A DNA stretch of 64,000 bases from Microcebus murinus (lineage: Eukaryota; Chordata; Mammalia; Primates; Cheirogaleidae): assembly GCF_040939455.1 (NCBI RefSeq), contig NC_134119.1, forward strand, positions 198,501 through 262,500, given 5' to 3'. The translations under genes were made by a program, and so were the position numbers. The notes beneath the pieces were generated by a model. It was not told where the DNA came from, did not search any database, and worked only from the letters and a program-made list of their open reading frames with translations. Shown here piece after piece: positions 10,968 through 21,026 of the stretch (position 1 is the first letter of the stretch; each line of letters opens with the position of its first letter).

Positions 10968-12360
10968 ACTCCCAGAGGCACCGCCCGGGACCCTCCAGAC
11001 TCCCAGAGGCACCGCCCGGGACCCTCCAGACTCCCAGAGGCACCGCCCGGGACCCTCCAGACTCCCAGAGGCACCGCCCGGGACCCTCCAGACTCCCAGA
11101 GGCACCGCCCGGGACCCTCCAGACTCCCAGAGGCACCGCCCGGGACCCTCCAGACTCCCAGAGGCACCGCCCGGGACCCTCCAGACTCCCAGAGGCACCG
11201 CCCGGGACCCTCCAGACTCCCAGAGGCACCGCCCGGGACCCTCCAGACTCCCAGAGGCACCGCCCGGGACCCTCCAGACTCCCAGAGGCACCGCCCGGGA
11301 CCCTCCAGACTCCCAGAGGCACCGCCCGGGACCCTCCAGACTCCCAGAGGCACCGCCCGGGACCCTCCAGACTCCCAGAGGCACCGCCCGGGACCCTCCA
11401 GACTCCCAGAGGCACCGCCCGGGACCCTCCAGACTCCCAGAGGCACCGCCCGGGACCCTCCAGACTCCCAGAGGCACCGCCCGGGACCCTCCAGACTCCC
11501 AGAGGCACCGCCCGGGACCCTCCAGACTCCCAGAGGCACCGCCCGGGACCCTCCAGACTCCCAGAGGCACCGCCCGGGACCCTCCAGACTCCCAGAGGCA
11601 CCGCCCGGGACCCTCCAGACTCCCAGAGGCACCGCCCGGGACCCTCCAGACTCCCAGAGGCACCGCCCGGGACCCTCCAGACTCCCAGAGGCACCGCCCG
11701 GGACCCTCCAGACTCCCAGAGGCACCGCCCGGGACCCTCCAGACTCCCAGAGGCACCGCCCGGGACCCTCCAGACTCCCAGAGGCACCGCCCGGGACCCT
11801 CCAGACTCCCAGAGGCACCGCCCGGGACCCTCCAGACTCCCAGAGGCACCGCCCGGGACCCTCCAGACTCCCAGAGGCACCGCCCGGGACCCTCCAGACT
11901 CCCAGAGGCACCGCCCGGGACCCTCCAGACTCCCAGAGGCACCGCCCGGGACCCTCCAGACTCCCAGAGGCACCGCCCGGGACCCTCCAGACTCCCAGAG
12001 GCACCGCCCGGGACCCTCCAGACTCCCAGAGGCACCGCCCGGGACCCTCCAGACTCCCAGAGGCACCGCCCGGGACCCTCCAGACTCCCAGAGGCACCGC
12101 CCGGGACCCTCCAGACTCCCAGAGGCACCGCCCGGGACCCTCCAGACTCCCAGAGGCACCGCCCGGGACCCTCCAGACTCCCAGAGGCACCGCCCGGGAC
12201 CCTCCAGACTCCCAGAGGCACCGCCTGGGACCCTCCAGACTCCCAGAGGCACCGCCTGGGACCCTCCAAACTCCCAGAGGCACCACCTGGGACCCTCCAA
12301 ACTCCCAGAGGCACCGCCCGGGACCCTCCAGACTCCCAGAGGCACAGCCTGGGACCCGGG
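10968..12360. repeat. 31-bp minisatellite, about 45 near-identical units
   Basis: Each unit starts ACTCCCAGAGGCACCG and contains CCCGGG and two CpGs. The unit at 10968 and the unit at 12301 are exactly 43 x 31 bp apart, so there is no net indel in 1.33 kb. Units appear identical until about 12220; the last ones carry CCTGGG, CACCACCTGGG and CTCCAAACT changes, and the final unit ends in CCCGGGCAGG. The left edge also carries the CTCCAAACT variant. Because 31 is not a multiple of three and the unit has no stop codon in the frames used, open frames of about 500 codons exist on both strands; they are artefacts. Confidence 0.98.
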
Positions 12361-12735
12361 CAGGCAGGTCTGTGCATGGAGGGGGGAGTCGTGTGCACGC
12401 TCTGGCAGTAACACACACACTAACAGAAAACACACACACACAAAACACACACACACACTAACAGATTATGGGTTTACGCTAATTTTTGCCTCACTTAAAC
12501 CATGGAACCAGCAGGGGAGTTAACGAATTCTAAAATACACCACCAAAAGCCCGGATAAATTATAGAACTAACAAACTGAGAAGTGAATTAGTTCTAAAAT
12601 AATATAAAATTAATGAATGTACAAAGAGAGTTCAGAAACCCAAGACCCAGGACCCCAGATCCGGAGACTTAGGGTTCAGTAAAACCCAGGGGGACCCCTG
12701 AGGCCCTACACTTGTCCTAGAAGAGTTTCGGGGGC
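12361..12735. other. CA-rich and AT-rich spacer
   Basis: Begins with ACACACAC runs interrupted by TAACAG (12411-12462), then AT-rich unique sequence to about 12630. No gene seen. Confidence 0.6.
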
Positions 12736-13010
12736 CCCAGCTACTCCTCGCGGGAACGCCAGCGACTGGAGATGCAGAGGCGATCGGCCCACGCCCCGAA
12801 CTGCAAGCCTGCGGCCGCCTGGAAGACACATTACGGGCTGGAAAGGGTTCCTACTGCTGGGGCGTCCCCGCGATGTCGCCCCTGCCCGCCGCCCGCGCCC
12901 CTCCCGAAGGCCGCCCTGCACGCGCCGGGCGGAGGGAGGGGCGGGACTCCTAGTTGCCGGGCAACAGCGTCAACAAGCCCCAGAGAGCCCTAGCTGAGGG
13001 GTTCCCACCT
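12736..13010 (+). promoter_or_regulatory. LKAAEAR1: CpG-rich putative LKAAEAR1 promoter / 5' region
   Basis: A CpG-dense block with GGGGCGGGAC and GGCGGAGGGAGGGGCGGG lies about 600-850 bp upstream of the LKAAEAR1 start codon and contains an X-box at 12953-12965. A 5' untranslated exon probably begins here and is spliced to a site just before the ATG (CTGGGCAG near 13580), but I cannot prove this. Confidence 0.45.
12953..12965. promoter_or_regulatory. RFX X-box, GTTGCCGGGCAAC
   Basis: Perfect inverted repeat GTTGCC-G-GGCAAC, matching the RFX X-box with a 1-bp spacer. RFX2/RFX3 sites of this type typically sit in promoters of ciliary and spermatid genes, which would suit a testis-biased gene such as LKAAEAR1. 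The regulatory role is inferred. Confidence 0.5.
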
Positions 13011-13588
13011 GATAGGGAAAAGTATGGGGTGTGGGGACCGAGGGGCGGGACTGGGCTGGGTCTGCTGCTGGAGCTGAGGATGGGGACGGGGCGTCAGCGG
13101 ACGCTTGGACCGTGGCTCTGCCTCTGGCCCTCCGTGGGAGGGGAGGGAGACGGGAAGGGCGCTGTAGGCTGGGCCGGCTGGGGCCAGCTGGGGGAGGAGG
13201 GAGCAAGCTGGGCTGGGGGCTGGGCACATGCATGCACAAACGTAGCTACGAAGACCTCCCACAGACACGAGCCACTCACACGGACACGCACAGGCCCAGT
13301 TATGTCCACACACGTCTCCCCAAGGCCCGGGTCCTCTGCCCAGGACACAATGAAGGCCCATGCCCTCCACCCAGTCCCTAAACTAAGGCTGAGGGTCCCG
13401 GGCGGGTGCAGGGCAGGACAGACCAGACCAGACCAGTCCCTGCAGAGGCCAGACGTGCGGGCCCTCGGGCTGACTGCAGGAAGTCCAGCTGGGCCAGAGC
13501 TGGAGTGTACGGTGGGGTCGGGCTGGGCAGGGCCCAGTGCCCGCTCAGGCACCGACGCGAGGTGCTCTTCCCTGGGCAGGGCGGCAGG

Positions 13589-14403
13589 ATGGAGCCGCCG
13601 GCGAAAGGGGCCGGACGCAAGGGCCCGCGGGAGCGCACCGGGAAGGACGCGCCAGGCGCAAGGCCCGGGAAGGAGCGCGCCAAGTGGGCGCCCGCAACGG
13701 AGCCCCCCACGCCGGGCTGGACCATGACACTGGAGAGGTTGGTGGCCATGCTCCCTGCGCAGCGCCACCGCCACCTGCTCTTCGGGGACCTGCTAGAGGA
13801 CGTGGGCGCAGCCGCCTCCATCTTCCCGCACGAGTCGGTGGAGACGCGGTACCGCATGCCCGACCCGCGCACTTGGGCCCAGTCGCTCCAGCTGCCGGCC
13901 AAGAGCCAGAACCTGCTCCTCGGAGTCCTCAAGGCAGCGGAGGCCCGCGGGCGAGTCCGCGCCCTGCGGCTGCGCTACAGCCGCATGCGGGTGAGGCCAG
14001 GGGCCCGACCGGGAGAACAGACCGGCCAGGTCTAATGCGGGCAGGTGGCAACGGGAGCGGGAGCAGGACAGACTGGGACGCCCTGGGCGGGCGGGGAGGA
14101 CGGGGCCATGCGCAGCGCCTGCTCAGGGATCCGGGCACCCGCAGGAGGAGGAGATCTCGTTCCTCATCAAGCACCAGAAGTCCGCGCGCGCCGCCGTCCG
14201 GCTCGAGCTACTTCTGCCGCCGCAGCTAAAGCCCACGCGGATCCCGGACCCCCTGGACCGCCAGGAGGTGCCAGCAAGCCCGGGAAGGGGCAGAGAGGGG
14301 CCCCGCCCGCCACCACACACCTGGCACCAGCCTCTCTCCCCCGCAGCGGAGGCGCGTGGAGACCATCCTGGAGGAGAACGAGGGGGGCATCTTCCGGCGG
14401 TGA
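13589..14403 (+). CDS. LKAAEAR1: LKAAEAR1 (LKAAEAR motif containing 1), complete
   Basis: Three coding exons, 13589-13990, 14145-14267 and 14347-14403, give 193 aa, close to the human length of about 194. Exon 1 starts MEPPAKGAGRKGPRER at an ATG with A at -3 and G at +4; the longer open frame upstream has no similarity. It carries the name-giving LKAAEAR sequence in GVLKAAEARGRVRALRLR near residues 110-127. Exon 2 encodes EEEISFLIKHQ... and PDPLDRQE; exon 3 encodes RRRVETILEENEGGIFRR. Donors are GCGG|GTGAGG and CAGGAG|GTGCCA; acceptors are CACCCGCAG and TCCCCCGCAG; all junctions are phase 0. The molecular function is unknown to me. The gene lies on the strand opposite OPRL1, inside the predicted OPRL1 5' intron. 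Confidence 0.95.
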
Positions 14404-14441
14404 CGGCGACCTGGAATGTGCGGCCGCGCCCCACCCTTCCG

Positions 14442-14447
14442 CATAAA
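14442..14447 (+). terminator. LKAAEAR1: LKAAEAR1 poly(A) signal (CATAAA variant)
   Basis: CATAAA lies 39 bp after the stop codon, followed by TTCTCGTTCTCC and a GT-containing stretch. It is a known weak hexamer variant and the only candidate close to the stop. Confidence 0.5.
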
Positions 14448-15801
14448 GTTCTCGTTCTCCGTCCTGCGAGGGCTCTCTGGTCTTTCTGCTTCCCCTACGC
14501 AGGACCCCCACCCCGAGGGCAAGGGGGAGTATGGACACTCTTCTCCCACATCCAGCCTCACAGACATCAGGGTACAGGGAGTGGGGCTCTCTCAGCCACG
14601 TAGGGAGATGCAAGTGGGCGGGTGTCACAGCAACAGGTCACAGGGACACCCTATTCCTCCAATCCGGGCCTGCCCCCATCAGGCAACCTGCTGTCCTGCG
14701 GGTCCACGGGAGGCCCCCAGTCTGGGGGAGGGCAGGAAGAAGAGCCTGTTCCCAGCAACAGCCACACCCCAGGAGTAAGGGCAGCCTCAGGCTACAGTGG
14801 GCCCCAGAGTACAGGTCACCCCATTGGGGGTGGGGGTGAGGGGCATTTGGGGATTCTGGGCAGGGGGGGAGGGACGGCCCGGGCCAAAGCTGGCCTTTGG
14901 AGAGTCACCAGCGATGCCCAGAGGACCCTGCTGCCACAAACAGAAAGCCCACCCTCTGGTCTTCCTTTCCATCCTGAATAGCCTGGGGGAGCCCCCCATC
15001 CACAGACCACAGGAAGGAAACCACCCCTGTCCAATTCTGACAAACCCACAACCTACAAACCTCCAGACTCTGAAAAGCCCCCAGGTTTCTGGGCAGATCT
15101 TACTCCTCTCCCCTAAGTGGGCTCTCTGCAGACCCCAGGACCTGTCTTGCCTACCTCTGGCTTCTCCCCTAGCCCCTGCCCAGCAGGCTGCACACAGGAG
15201 GAGCCGCTAGGACTCAGACAAACCTGTGCCCTGCCAGGGGCTCCTCCTGCCTGCCTGGGGCACAGAACAGATCTGGAAGGAGGGCAGAGGGCAGAGCGGG
15301 GATCCAGTAGGGATCCCCCTCAGTGGCAGCTAATGTCTCTCCCTGACCCCAGCTATAGGATGGGGACCTGTGCCCTCTGTACCCACAGCCAGCCCTTCCC
15401 CCTGCACCTGACCCTTCACCCTTCCTGGGCTGTTGGTGCCCTTGGCCTTGATCCAAGCCTAGAGGGGGGAAGATGGGGATAGAGATGGGGAGGTGGGGTC
15501 AAGCAGAGAGGGGAAAAAGGAGGGGGCCAGGAGCAGGGGGACTTGAGCAGGGGCAAATGGACAGGGCAGGGAAGGCAATTTCCAAGTCCAGGAGCGGCAG
15601 CTACTCACACCCTGATGTGGGGCATGTGATGACAGCCAGTCCTGGTGTCCTCTGGCCAAGCTCCCCGAAGTCCGAACCCCAGGAGTCTGTCTCTTGGGGA
15701 TTGACTGAGTTCCTAGAATGACTTCATCTGTTTATTAAAATCATATATTATTTCATCACTTCTCTGAGCCCCCATTTCTTCATCTTTAAGATGCGGGTCT
15801 T
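14448..15801. other. Unique sequence downstream of LKAAEAR1
   Basis: GC-rich, no exon recognised. The last 60 bp (TTCATCACTTCTCTGAGCCC..CATCTTTAAGATG) resemble a MIR fragment into which the next Alu inserted. Confidence 0.5.
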
Positions 15802-16131
15802 GGCCGGGTGCGGTGGCTCACACCTGTAATCCTAACACTCTGGGAGGCCGAGGCGGGCGGATTGCTGGAGGTCAGGAGTTCAAAACCAGCCTGAGCAACA
15901 GCGAGACCCCGTCTCCACTATAAATAGAAAGAAATTAATTGGTCAACTAATATATATAGAAAAAGTTAGCCGGGCATGGTGGCGCATGCCTGTTGTCCCA
16001 GCTACTCAGGAGGCTGAGGCAGAAGGATCCCTTGAGCCCAGCAGTTTGAGGTTGCGGTGAGCCAGGCTGACGCCAGGGCACTCTAGTCCAAGCAACAGAG
16101 CGAGACTCTGTCTCAAAGAAAAAAAAAAAAA
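15802..16131 (+). mobile_element. Alu SINE with strepsirrhine-type long linker
   Basis: Full dimer: GGCCGGGTGCGGTGGCTCACACC start, GTCTCCACTATAAATAGAAAG then ATTAATTGGTCAACTAATATA in the linker, right arm GCCGGGCATGGTGGC, and an A-rich tail. Flanking near-identical AAGATGCGGGTCT (15788) and AAGACGTGGGTCT (16130) look like its target-site duplication. Confidence 0.95.
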
Positions 16132-16142
16132 GACGTGGGTCT

Positions 16143-17630
16143 CACTTAGCACAGTGGCCCCCCACAAAGTGGATGCTCCCGCTCACATCAGGCGGGTGCC
16201 CTGCTAGGGCCAGCAAGACAAGTGGCTTCACTGAGAGGGCTGGGCTGGCCCGTGGGGCCCTTCGATCCCCACTGGGGAGGGGGCTGAGGTCCACAGAGGA
16301 GGCCAGGGGAGGTGGCCAAGGACGTTCCGGTGCGGCCTGAAGGAGGCTCTGCCTGCAGAAAGCTCTGTGGGAGAGCAGAGCCTGCGGGCCCAGGCCCAGT
16401 GTACTGGGGGGTGTGATGAGGCAGAGGGTCCTGGGCTCAAATCCCATCCCAACCCTCCACTGCCCGGCTCACCTGGGTTCCTCCTGCAGATTTTGGGGAT
16501 GCTTCGTGGTGAGGGGCAGAGGCCAGGGGAGTGGAGAGCAGGCCCAAGGGGACACGGAGAAACGGTGGGGGGTGAGGTGGAGAGAAGGCACTGTCCACGG
16601 CCCACAAAACACCTGCACCTCCTGGCAGGGAGACACCATACCAAGCACTGCAGGATCAGCCAGGTTGTGGAGCCTCACAGGTGGGCACACCTCTGTGGAG
16701 CCTCCTCTGTCCTCACCTGTGCCCGCCTCTCAGGATTGTCAGCTGGGCTGGATAAGCAGCAGCCCACCTCCTGTGCAGATGGACGTCCTGGGCCCTGCCC
16801 TGCCCGCAAGGCAGCCAGGCGGTCCTGCAGCCAAGCCGGCCAGGCCTTGGGCACACAGCGCCTGGCGGCAGCCTGTCCTGGGCCCCCTCACCTCTGACCG
16901 CCCCCCTCCAGGCCTTCCCCCACCCCTTGTTTGCTCAGCAAGGCCCCCCTGGATGCAGTGCCCTCCCCACGGCTCACCCAGTCCTTTCTTGTCTGCTTCC
17001 CACCACCCACCGGCCCCCAGCAGTCAGCTCCAGGCTGTCCTGTCCTGCTCCCTGGCACACAAGGGACACCCAGACACTCGCCAAATCAATGAAGAACACT
17101 TGTAAAAGCACTTCCCTTTGCACCGCTCAGAGTTCTGTTAGACGTGTTCACCTACTACTTGTGCCACTGGAAGGCATTTTATGAGCAGGACCCTGACACT
17201 GGGCGCTGGCAGGGCTGAGTGCCCGTGCTGGGGCGCACAGGAGCTGCACACAGCCCGGGCTACGCGGCACAGACACTCTGGAGACCATTTCCAGAGCAGG
17301 GGCAGGGCCACTCTGAGCCAAGGCATGCTAGGATGAGGAACTCAACCAACACCTGTACCGAGTCATAAAGATGAGCGGAGTTGGCCAAGAGAATAGCGGA
17401 TTCATGGCAAGGGGACGGCGTGGCGGACATCTTGGGGCAACTGGAGGGGTCAGCAGGACTCAGCCAGGCCCCACACGAGGCTCGGGACGCGAGAACCCGC
17501 ACCTCCAGTTCCGGCCAGCGCCGCGGCACAGGACCCTCCCGCCCTCAGGAAGGCTCCGCAGCACAAGGCTCTTAGCCGCGCTGCACAAATGCGGATGGGC
17601 TGGGGCGGTCGGTCCGTCCCGGCGGCCTCC
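16143..17630. other. Intronic sequence of OPRL1 upstream of LKAAEAR1, no gene recognised
   Basis: Unique GC-rich sequence. A MIR-like fragment is possible near 16400-16450 (GAGGGTCCTGGGCTCAAATCCC). Nothing coding could be supported. Confidence 0.5.
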
Positions 17631-17636
17631 TCTTAC

Positions 17637-17830
17637 CCGGGCGGGGCAAGCAGCATGCGGGCCCAGCTCCCGCGCCTCCACCCTGGAGTCCCGCGGACGC
17701 CCACAGAACCGCACAGCGGGAAAGGCCCCGCCGAGCAGAGCGGGGGTCACGGCCGTACCCCCGTCCACCGCCCGGGCCAGAGGCTCCGCCGCCCGCGCCG
17801 CACCTAGCGGGGAAGCCCCGCACCCTGGGG
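17637..17830 (-). other. OPRL1: Candidate 5' non-coding exon of OPRL1
   Basis: On the minus strand a strong donor GCCCGG|GTAAGAGG ends at 17637, inside the CpG island between OPRL1 and RGS19. An OPRL1 5' untranslated exon is expected here because in human the gene starts next to RGS19 and reads away from it. The upstream edge is a guess; a second weaker donor GCTAG|GTGCGG lies near 17805. Confidence 0.4.
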
Positions 17831-17832
17831 GC

Positions 17833-17872
17833 AGGCGCGGGGCGGGGCGGGGCGGGGCGGGGCGGGGCGGGT
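17833..17872 (+). repeat. (GGGGC)n short tandem repeat in promoter
   Basis: About six consecutive GGGGC units followed by GGGTGGGCG. It supplies overlapping Sp1-like sites and could form a G-quadruplex. Copy number is likely polymorphic. Confidence 0.85.
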
Positions 17873-17959
17873 GGGCGCGCAGCCGGCCGAGCGCGGGGCG
17901 GGGCGCGGCGGGCGGGGCGGGCCCGGCGCCACCCGGCGCGAGGAAGTCCCGGCCCCTCG

Positions 17960-18079
17960 CTTTGGGGAAGTGCGGCCCCGGCGCCTGCGCACTGTGCCCC
18001 GCGCCCCCTCCCCGACGACCGGGCCGGACCTCGGAGCGCGCGGGCCGGCGGCGGCGCGAGTGGCTCGGGAGCGCGGCCG
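17960..18079 (+). other. RGS19: Putative RGS19 first (non-coding) exon
   Basis: A consensus donor GCGGCCG|GTGAGTGCG at 18079/18080 lies at the downstream side of the bidirectional CpG island, 2.9 kb before the first coding exon. The start is approximate. It contains no in-frame connection to the coding ATG, in line with an untranslated leader. Confidence 0.5.
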
Positions 18080-18200
18080 GTGAGTGCGCGCGGCGCCGGG
18101 GACGGCAGCCCGGCCCCTCCCGGCTCCCAGCCGGGGCGGTGAGGGACGGGAGCCTCGCGAGCCGGCGCCCGGGGTCCGCACTCCGTGGACTCCCGCGGCG

Positions 18201-18216
18201 GGGTCCACGTGGACCC
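18201..18216. promoter_or_regulatory. 16-bp perfect palindrome with CACGTG E-box
   Basis: GGGTCCACGTGGACCC reads identically on both strands and centres on CACGTG, the core bound by USF, MYC/MAX and related bHLH factors. It lies about 120 bp into the first RGS19 intron, within the CpG island. Function is inferred. Confidence 0.45.
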
Positions 18217-20958
18217 TGGGCCTCGGGGGCACTGGAGCCCGCCCCCGCTCGTGGGGGAGGGGCGCTGCAGCCGGTTCCTCTTTTTCTGCAGCTCAGAGCC
18301 TGGGGAAGTGATTGCTCGAAGGTGGGGGCCGGAAGAACCCAGGTTTCCGTGTCTCCTGCCCCCCCAAGCCTGGTGGGGCGGGACACCCTGTCCGCCCCCG
18401 CCCCCACCCCACTGGATCGGGAAGCCACTTGGCCCTGCGAGCTGTAGGGGAGGCGCTGCGCCCCCAGCCCCAGCCGATCGGGGGGCTCCTGGCGCCAGCC
18501 TCCCTCCAGAGCGCTGCGGGAGTACCTCCTGCCGTCCGACCGAGTCCCCGCCACTGCAGTGCACGCCCCTTCGGCAGCCAGGGTGGGGCCCACACCCAGC
18601 CGGGCCCCTCCCGCCCCCACCCCCACTTTGGGTCGCTGGTGAGTGGGGCGCCACGGCGAGTTCTTTGAGGTAGGGGCGGGGGCGTCAGCGGCTGGAGGGA
18701 GGGGCTCCCCCAGACTGGACGCTACCGGCTGGGAGAGGAGCAAGGTGGGGGGTCGCCACCACACTTCAGAGGTGCGCTGGAGTGAGGGTCACAGGGCTAC
18801 GGAGGGCTGTCCTGCCTTGGACGGGTGGCCGGACTCCGCCAGCCAGAAGGAGGGGGCAGCAGACAGGAAAGCACTGGGTAGACTCAGAAGGACTGGCAAT
18901 GGGGCCCCTCTGTCAACCCCCTCCCAAAGGTTATGACATTTTTTTCTGAGATTGTCACATTTTTTAATTCTTTTTTTGGACTGGCCAGGCTTGGGGACGT
19001 TCTTTTTCCTTCTGTGGAGCAAAGCAGCAACTGCTCCTCAGGGAGCTTCTGTCCCCAGAGACCAGATTTGCTGCCTGTCTGGCCTCTCTCTCCCCTCCCA
19101 GACTTGGGGGCAAAGCCTTGGGGGGCTGGGGAAGGGGAGGAGCCCCCCAATACCAGGATGAGGGGTAGGACCCTAGTTCAGACTCTGTATCCCCCCAGGA
19201 GAGAAGAGGGTCAGCCCAGGGCGCCCATGGGTAGCCTGGGGACATGGATGGTTCCAGCTGACCTGAGAAGGGTGCAGGGAGCCAGGGACAGGCGACCAGG
19301 TCCAGGGTCTTCACCTGGAAAGAAGGGGCCGGCTCCCTCCTCAGCAGACCCCTAGCACACAGCCCCAGACCCCCGGATGGGTCCCTTCCTCTCCTGAGAG
19401 CCGGGGTGGAGATGGCTGCCAGGAGGGACAGTCTCGGAGTGCTGGAGTGCCAGTCCCTGAGTGGGGGTGGAGATGAGGAAGTCACGGCCTGGCTGGGTAC
19501 AGCTACCCGACCTCAGGCTGCCACGCCCCTTCCTTTCCCTATAAACTTGACCCCTAAAGGAAAGCCCAGACTCAGGGCTACTCTCTGTGTCCCCATCTGC
19601 TCACTGGGAGCCTGTGAGGCCCACAGATCTCAGAGGAAGCTGCACAACTGCTGAGGGGCCAAGGCGCGAGGGGACTCTGCACCTGCCCCCAGATCTGGCT
19701 CTGGACAGCAGGTGCCCTAAGTGCAAAACTCTGGCTTGTCCCATCTGAGCAGAGCTCACACACACACAGGCCCTGGAGGTGCAGAAACAAGGATTCAAAG
19801 GCTGCAAGCAGGGAGTGGCTTGGTGGGGAATATGAAGATTAAGTGACAAAATAAAGTAGCACCAAGTCGTGACACTCCTGGCCACTGAGGAGGGCAGTGG
19901 ATGTGCAGGGAGGCCCAGAGGGCCCTCACCTGGGCATTGGTGGACTCAGGTGTTCAAAACTGCCTCCAGGATGCTGATTGGCTGCCCTGCACCATCGCCC
20001 AAGGGGACGCTGGGACCCATGGTAGCTTCTTTGGTGGCAGAAGGGCTGTTCGCGGCTTCATGCCGCGGCTATGCCTCCACCGCAGAAGGTGTGGCCAAAT
20101 GCCTGGAAGGATGTGCACAAACTGGGGGACTCTGAGGAGGCGACAGGGGAGCAAGGCCAGGGCACCCCCTCTTCCCTGGCTGGCGTGCCCTGTGCCCTGC
20201 GCTAGGGCCTTGAGGCTGCAGTTTCTGTAGCCTAGAGGCAGTGGGCTGGGAAGGAGGGAAACCTTGGGTGGCAGCAGAGGGTAAGGAGGTGTCACAACCA
20301 AAGAGCCATGTTCCCTGGGAGGCACATGTCCCTCTTCACCAGTGCCCTGCTCCACTTCCCCCACCCTCAGGAAGTCCTGCCCTGAGTCTCACTGAAATCC
20401 TCAATGCTGCAGCCCTGGCCTGTTACCCCTGGCTGAGTCCACTGTGGCCCATAGACAGACCTAGACTCTTGGTGGGGAGCAGCTGTACCCACCTCCCTAC
20501 CCCCTGAGTCTGGGCAGAAACACCCTGGAGGCATGTCTGACTGCCACCCCCACGCACCAGCCTTAGGCCCAGACTCTGGGGGCCCCAGCCCCTTTGGGAG
20601 GGGCCAGGAGCCGGAAACCAAGAAAGAGGAACCCAGGCTTCCGGCTTCCCAGGGACAGGGCAGATGGGGGTGTCCCGGAACTCCTGTGGGGGGCCTCATC
20701 TGGGGCCCAGCCTGGGAGGAGTAGCCAGAAACAGCTGCAGCCCCCTCCTCCCCGACGCTGGACCCTTCACAGCCCTGGTGGGGGTCAGATTGGGAGCAGA
20801 AGACGGGCAGAGCTGGGTCTAGGAGGAGTGGGCAGAAGCAGGCTCCTCCAGGGCTCTGAGGAGGAGGAGGGTGGAGATACCCTCTTGAGACCCCTCCTGG
20901 GGGACAGGTCGGGGCCGGGGTCAAAGATTCTCATTAGAACCTTAGCCCCTCTCCCCAG
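18217..20958. other. RGS19: RGS19 first intron
   Basis: GC-rich to about 18750, then unique sequence, with no recognised SINE insertion. Long open frames across 17371-18764 on both strands come from CpG-island composition and show no recognisable protein. Confidence 0.55.
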
Positions 20959-21026
20959 ATCCCCAGGCTGCGGTGAGGGTCCAGGAGCTGGCACCACGGA
21001 GCCTGGGCAACCTCCTCTGCCCACCC

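Larger units (their letters stand above)
17640..18080. promoter_or_regulatory. Bidirectional CpG-island promoter of RGS19 and OPRL1
   Basis: Very high GC and CpG density, multiple GGGGCGGGGC Sp1-type boxes (17831-17875), CGCCTGCGCACTG resembling an NRF1 site near 17980, and no TATA box. RGS19 reads rightward and OPRL1 leftward from it. A shared core promoter for human ORL1 and its neighbour GAIP (RGS19) has been described; the sequence here fits that arrangement. Confidence 0.8.

Noticed and set aside
10968..12360. CRISPR-like appearance of the regular 31-bp array
   Set aside because: Units are head-to-tail with no unique spacers, in a vertebrate genome.
10726..12456. Four overlapping frames of about 500-560 codons on both strands with a 31-residue repeat
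   Set aside because: A direct consequence of a 31-bp unit without stop codons. The frames exist on both strands and the sequence is a minisatellite.
17371..18764. Open frames of 358, 360 and 434 codons over the OPRL1/RGS19 promoter
   Set aside because: CpG-island composition removes stops on both strands. No recognisable protein, and the real RGS19 start is at 21027.
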